Source: Aurantiochytrium sp. KH105
Taxonomy: Eukaryota; Sar; Bigyra; Thraustochytrida; Thraustochytriidae
Length of the DNA stretch: 64,000 nucleotides
Reading direction: 5' to 3'
NCBI GenBank assembly: GCA_003116975.1
Contig: BGKB01000106.1
Location: forward strand, 62,001-126,000
Positions within the stretch are counted from its first letter, which is position 1, and every line of letters begins with the position of its first letter. Shown piece after piece: positions 58,975-64,000 of this stretch. The position numbers were made by a program, and so were the translations under genes. The notes beneath the pieces were generated by a model. That model worked only from the letters and a program-made list of their open reading frames with translations, did not search any database and was not told the origin of the DNA.

Positions 58975-60852
58975 TTATTGGAGAAGGGATACGTCGATCA
59001 TGTTGCCATTGCGCTCAATGCGAAAATGATAATACCCTGATGTACTGGCGCGCTCTTGGTTGACCAATTCGGTAGCCTGGCGTATAATATCTTCAAGCGC
59101 CGTTTGTGAGAGGCCCAGCATGGGCGCAAGATATACCGGGTGGAAGAGTTGACCCGCTGGTCCAGTCGCCATAAACATAGAAGAAGCGACCTCTGGTGGG
59201 CTGGCCATGCGCTCGCCATGATTTTGGCCCAGGACGAGATTGTTTGCGGGGTTTGACGTCAATGTAGGGCCGCTCGTTCGTCTTCGCTTTGAAGACCTGC
59301 GAGAGCCGCGCCTATCAGCATTGCCGGAAGACCCTTCGTTGTCCTCGTCGTTGTCCTCGTCGTCGTAGTCGCCATCGTCTTCGACTTGGTTCTCGTCTTC
59401 GCCAACAGGGGCATTTTGATAATCATCATCATCATCATCATCATCACCCTTGTTGGCACTTGCGTTGCTGTCACCGGCCTCGGAGGCGATGCGGCGTCTT
59501 GCGCCAGCACTCGCGCGACGCGAACTCACGCGGCGCGCCCGAGCAAGTGGATGCGAAGTGTCCGGCGCAGCTTGAGCAAATGAGGATTTGCGGTCGCTGC
59601 TTGGCAGACGTTGTCCAAGGGTCATCTCGCGCGTGAGCGCTTGCACGAGCTCTTCGTGTTGTTGCGGTCGGCTAAATAGCTCAAGCGGGCGCAACTGGGC
59701 GCGCACCACGCGCTCAGTGCGACTGGCGCGCAGCCACATGCGATGTCTCTCGCGCCACTCAATGTAGTTGCGGATCATCGCAAGACTCCTTCGTCGTTCT
59801 CGTTCAAGGAGCTTTTCGTTGTAGCTGCGCAAAATTTTGAGTTTGGCGTTGAGTCGGAAGCGTGTGAACCCGGCCTCCCAGGCTTCATCGTGGACTTCTC
59901 CATCGCTCGTTGTTTCGTCGCACGAGGGAGTTTTGCGCTTCTTACCCTTGGCCGTGTTGCTGCTGCTGCTGCTGCTACTGCTGGTGCTTCTGTTGAGATT
60001 GCTGTCGCTGGTGCTGTTGCTGTTGCTGGTGCTGGTTTTGCTGCTGCTAGTTTTGATATTGCCATTGCTGGAAGCGCGGGCCATTCTCGAGCGAGACAAA
60101 CGTTCGAGCATTGCCTGTGTCTCCTTTTCGGTAAAAACCAAGTCGCAAAGCAGAATCTCGGCGGTTTGCTCGTACTCGACATCAAATGCGTCGCGAAGAG
60201 GCAGGTAGCCGGTAAGGTCGAAATTTCTTGCCTCTGAAGCGGCACGCCTTTCGGCAAGAGCCGCGTCAAGTGCATCACTGTACGCCGTATTCATTTTGTA
60301 GCGATAAATCACTTCGGGATTTTCTCGTGGGTGACCGGCAATTGCGGAATTGCAGATATAGTAGCGTTGATAGTGTGCTTTGATGATGTCGACGGTTTTG
60401 TCTGGAGAGCCAATATATTCTGCAATCGCCTTCCAATTCCCGACGCCATTGAGCTCGACTCCTTCCACGAGACGGATCTCCTCCTCGGTGGACCACTCGA
60501 CGCAGAGCAAAGGCTGTGCAGGCGACGCATTGACACGATACGCGTGGTCACTCGTGTGCGTTTTTGTCTCAACGCCCTTGACAAAACAAATGGGACAAAA
60601 GTAGACGTGCGCATCGTGAGCATGCTCGTTGCTCTGTTCACTGTCGGGCACGTCTTTGGCCTCTTTGCGCGAAGAGCACGTGACACAGGTGAACCAGGGC
60701 TGAGATCGCAAGATTTCCAGGTCGCAGCCTGCACAGAAGAGCGGCGAGGGCGCCAAGGAGGGGTCTAGATATTCCCTGCGAGCCTCGATCTCCCTGAGCC
60801 GCTGCTGCCGGAGCAGCACCTCGCGGTCGGCACGCAGGCCGCCGCTTGCCAT
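58975..60852 (-). CDS. ADA2: Transcriptional adaptor ADA2 (ZZ + SANT)
   Basis: 625 residues from the ATG at 60852. The ZZ zinc finger at 40-105 has ligands C40, C43, C56, C59, C86, C89, H99, H103. The SANT domain at 118-167 reads WSTEEEIRLVEGVELNGVGNWKAI (118 on) and ends KAHYQRYYI. A middle ADA2 segment contains NYIEWRERHRMWL. Inserted are a Ser/Asn-rich run (~270-300) and a long Asp/Glu run with eight consecutive aspartates (~472-479). ADA2 activates the GCN5 histone acetyltransferase in SAGA/ATAC complexes. Most ADA2 proteins end in a SWIRM domain. Here the last ~75 residues (LSQTALEDIIRQATELVNQ.., YYHFRIERNG) do not resemble one by eye. Confidence 0.92.
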   Translation of the reverse strand: MASGGLRADREVLLRQQRLREIEARREYLDPSLAPSPLFCAGCDLEILRSQPWFTCVTCSSRKEAKDVPDSEQSNEHAHDAHVYFCPICFVKGVETKTHTSDHAYRVNASPAQPLLCVEWSTEEEIRLVEGVELNGVGNWKAIAEYIGSPDKTVDIIKAHYQRYYICNSAIAGHPRENPEVIYRYKMNTAYSDALDAALAERRAASEARNFDLTGYLPLRDAFDVEYEQTAEILLCDLVFTEKETQAMLERLSRSRMARASSNGNIKTSSSKTSTSNSNSTSDSNLNRSTSSSSSSSSNTAKGKKRKTPSCDETTSDGEVHDEAWEAGFTRFRLNAKLKILRSYNEKLLERERRRSLAMIRNYIEWRERHRMWLRASRTERVVRAQLRPLELFSRPQQHEELVQALTREMTLGQRLPSSDRKSSFAQAAPDTSHPLARARRVSSRRASAGARRRIASEAGDSNASANKGDDDDDDDDYQNAPVGEDENQVEDDGDYDDEDNDEDNEGSSGNADRRGSRRSSKRRRTSGPTLTSNPANNLVLGQNHGERMASPPEVASSMFMATGPAGQLFHPVYLAPMLGLSQTALEDIIRQATELVNQERASTSGYYHFRIERNGNMIDVSLLQ

Positions 60853-63800
60853 CGTCGGCGCGGTCTTTTCTTCTTCTCCTTTTACTTTTTCCGCTCGCCA
60901 CTTGCCAGACCATTATTTCATTTTTTCTGGTCTTTTGCTGCGCGGATCGATTGAAGAACGCAGGCGGAACCTTCAATTGCCACATGTCTTGAGAAGACGA
61001 TGAATGAAAAGGGTTGTTGCCAGCAACATTTTACGTCATGAGCAGCATTTTGAGGTGGACGGCATAAGTTAGCTTAAACCGACGTCTTGGCGGGCCGTGA
61101 AAAAGGCATTTCCTGGAAAAACGATCGAATTTTACCCCCGCAAAAGACAGCTCCTATCGAAAGCCTTAGAACCCAGCCTTTCTCATTGCAGCTACCAACA
61201 TATCTCATTGTTGCCCGGGTAGACGAGAGAGTTCGACAAAAATTAAAAAGAACTTGGCCATGGAATTGAGAGCTGCTAGTTCTTGGCTTTAATCAAAAGT
61301 CTTTTTGCAATGGAACACCTGCCACTGTCACGATCATGATGAGATCAAACGCTACCTATCCACGTCAATTCCATTCCTCACGACCGAGGTTTCGTTCATT
61401 TTTTTTGCACGCTGGCGTCGTCTCAGGACACCAGCAAGCAGTGCAGAGTGCGTGGGATCAACAGTGACCACGTTTTTGGCAAAATGCTGCCCAAGGCTTG
61501 TGAAAAGGCTTGGGAGTGTCATGTACAGCGCAAGGGTGAGATCGAACCATGGTTTGGAAATTCTAAAGGCTGTGAAGCGAAGTGTATACATCCAGAACCG
61601 ACTTTGCAATCCAGTGCGTGAGTGGGTGAGCGAGCGAGTCTTGCAGGGGCTGTGTAAAATCAAAAAGCATGATCCGCGAGAGAAAGAAAGCAAGAAAAGA
61701 GAGATCGTCGGACGCTCAAAGCGCAACCGCCATTTCAGGGGAAGACGCCAAGATCATCTTCGGTCGGAGCAGCCACCAGCCGCAACCCCCATCGGTAGAC
61801 GCTGCTCCCTTTTCCGAACCTCGTGACACCAGAGTCGATTGACTCCCCGAAGACGCTCGTTTCCATCGCGCCGCGTCCGCGTCTGTGGACACTTCAACGT
61901 GCGTTTGGGACAGGCAATGCGATGACGAGCCTCCATGCAAGCGAAGTAGTGATCACCGTAAATTATTCGCGCAAATTGTTTGCGGAGCCGAGTTATACGA
62001 GTGACATCGGCCACGCCGCACAGCAGCAACAGCAGCAACAGCAGCAGCAGAACAGAGCACCTGTTCGCCGGCCTGCCGGATCATCTCCGAATCCTGACCG
62101 GGGGGGGTGGCTCAACCACGAAAGCTAGCTTGGCCCTCTGGCGGTTTGGCCGCGCGACCTGGGAACCGGAGAGCAAGCAAGCCAGTAAGTATGCAAGCAC
62201 GCAAGCAAGCAACTTGAAAGCAAGCAGCTTGAAAGCAAGGCCACGCTGTGTACACAGATGCCGTGTCTTGCGGGATCTTGGCGAGAAGTAGCAGCGACAC
62301 GCGACAAGCAAGCGCAGCTTTGGCGTCCGACCTCGAAATCGTTCGTCCGGCCACGGTCACGGTTGGGAACCCGCGCATACATTGGCGAGCAAGTTCGAGG
62401 TCCAGGAGGCGAAACAGACCGCCAGTCGGACGATCCGAGATCGCCTTGGTTGGATGCGTGCCTGGCCGCACCGTCCAGAGGCCGATGCGAAGCCGCCGCC
62501 GGCCACTGGCCAGGTCTGTTGGCCCCGGCCAGGACGAGCAAGGACATGTCCGTCCAGGCCTGGCGATCTGGCTAGTCATGGTCGGCGCGACGCAAGATCC
62601 TGTGCTCGGCCCTACGATGGCACCATGACCAGGGCTGGCTGAGGAGAGTCTTGATCTCGGACAGCGGCCGCCACCGATGGCAGGCAACGAGCCCCCCGTG
62701 CGCGGCAAGGTTGGACGAATCGGCCGTGTGGCTGCGCGCATCTCGAGGTGCTAGCCCCTGGCGGCTGTCCGGCTCATGGCAAGCGGGGTGGCCTCGGCCG
62801 TGCGTCTTGTTGGCGTGTCTTGTCTTATCTTATCCATCCTGCCTCTGCCAGCACCTTTGCGTCAAGCTTTCCCCGGCTCGTTACACCTTTGCCAACAAGC
62901 CCTGGCGCTTTGGGTGCGGGAAGCTGTGGGCCCGAGGTGTCCGGCGTCTGTCTCTCCTTTTCTCACAGTCTGTCCGTTTGTCTCTCTGCTCCATCTGTCC
63001 TCGCGCTGCCTCTGCCGGCCCAGGCGTCTGCGTCTGTCTGCCTCTCGCCTGTCCATTTCCCTTTACTGGCTCTCGTCCCTGCGGCGGGCCGGGGCCAGGC
63101 CTGCGTATTCTTGTGACCCACAGCCCGCTCCGGCGCCCTCGCCCCCTCCCGGCAGCCTTCCGACGGTCTCACTGAGGGGACCACTGTGGCGGCCCGTGAC
63201 CGCGCCTCCCTCCCTCCCGGTCTCCGTCCCCTCGCGCGGCCGCGGCGGCTCGTTCGCGCAGAAGTCGCCGCGGCGCCACGAGGCTCGTGCCGTCTCGACT
63301 GCTCGGGTCGCGGCGGCGCAAGGTTACGGAGCAAGAAGAGCGGCCGTGGCGCCACGCCGGCCTGCGACGCGCGGGGAACGGCCGCGTCGCAGCGGCGGTA
63401 GGGGGAAAAAGAGGCGGGACGCGAAGTCGCCGAAAAGAGGGAAGCGCGAGGGAAGAGGGGCCGAGACAAGGCGGGCAGCATGGTCTCCGAGCCGCCCGCA
63501 CAGCAGCACCTGCGAGGCCGTCTGTGAGGACGCGGGCGGCGCCTGGCGGATGCGGCGGCGAGGCCGGGCAAGGACGGTCGGGAACGGGAACTGGCTGGGT
63601 GGCTGGGTGGCTACAAGGATGCTGGACTGCTGGCGGCGGCTGGAGTGAGAGTGCGCCTGGAGAGGGAAAGACTGGCAGACTGACAGACGGGCAAAGGCGA
63701 CGCACGCGGCGCAGCGTGGAGCAGCGCGGAGCAGCGCGGAGCAGCGCGGCAGGCCACGCACCGCCCCAGAGGGGACAGGGGCGCGGGGGGGAGGGCTCCC

Positions 63801-64000
63801 CTCTTCTTCGCCCCGCAGCCGCGTGTCTGTAGCAGACTAGGTCCTTTCATGGGGCGGGCGGACGGACGGCGCGCACACGGTCAGAGGTGTGGAAGGGAGG
63901 GAGTAAGTGGGTGCGTGCGGGCCCGCCGCGCGGCCGGTGTGGGGGGAGGAAGAAAGACGCCTGGGGAGGGGTGTGCGCCGCGCGGTGAATGGCTGCGCGT
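60853..64000. other. Gene-free right end
   Basis: 3.1 kb after the ADA2 start. 60853-61700 is of moderate GC. 62024-62050 is a CAG/CAA run. 62170-62240 is a degenerate GCAA run. 62770-64000 becomes very GC-rich, with overlapping Arg/Pro/Ser frames in all six phases and GAGCAGCGCG tandem units at 63718-63750. No conserved protein recognised. It may be the control region of a gene beyond the edge. Confidence 0.55.

Noticed and set aside
61305-61826. 173-codon + frame and its 124-codon minus partner
   Set aside because: Overlapping frames on both strands with no family motif and no codon-usage support.
62776-63832. Long overlapping frames at the right end
   Set aside because: Extreme GC and simple repeats keep all six frames open. 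The proteins are Arg/Pro/Ser low complexity.

Overview
The window looks like nuclear DNA from a compact, GC-rich, intron-poor protist. Every gene I can support is a single uninterrupted reading frame, including long ones of 1,157 and about 1,100 codons. Yet the gene set is plainly eukaryotic: NIMA-type kinase, SAGA subunit ADA2, THO subunit 6, Peter Pan/SSF1, RGS, Tubby and Roco proteins. Intergenic DNA is full of microsatellites and pentanucleotide runs. A thraustochytrid-like labyrinthulomycete (stramenopile) would fit best, but that is inference and no marker gene here proves it. No tRNA, rRNA, CRISPR array or virus-like element was recognised.

Layout. Sixteen of the seventeen genes are uninterrupted alternations of divergent and convergent neighbours or simple tandems. 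From the left: a membrane protein with an autoproteolysis-like domain (+), transketolase (-), maleylacetoacetate isomerase (+), the ribosome-biogenesis factor PPAN/SSF1 (-), a THOC6-like WD40 protein (+), a NEK kinase (-), a polyglutamine coiled-coil protein (+), phosphopantothenate-cysteine ligase (-), a small Mpo1/DUF962-like membrane protein (-), a membrane-anchored class III aminotransferase (+), an RGS protein (-), a SAM-domain membrane protein with C-terminal tandem repeats (+), an acidic coiled-coil protein (+), and a RING-Tubby fusion (-).

The most interesting part is 42.9-53.4 kb. Two tandem paralogues (43331-46630 and 50107-53415) each encode a seven-bladed WD40 propeller, a Roc GTPase, a COR region and a C-terminal TIR domain. 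This is the layout of an NLR/STAND-like sensor with a possible NADase effector. The copies are nearly identical through Roc and early COR. They differ in every one of the seven WD40 blades at the same two sites, the ones known to be hypervariable in fungal allorecognition WD40 receptors, and they diverge again across late COR and TIR. Between them lies a 1.58-kb DNA element with perfect 17-bp terminal inverted repeats. A KAP-like P-loop NTPase follows 2.6 kb downstream, and an ADA2 homologue closes the gene-bearing part. The last 3.1 kb holds no gene I can support.

Regulatory architecture. Divergent pairs share long intergenic regions. One (19540-23165) holds a symmetric four-site CACTTGC array, with gaps of 21, 24 and 21 bp between sites. 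The intergenic stretch at 54.6 kb holds three tandem hairpins whose stems covary. Two single unresolved bases (N) occur at 5474 and 34237.
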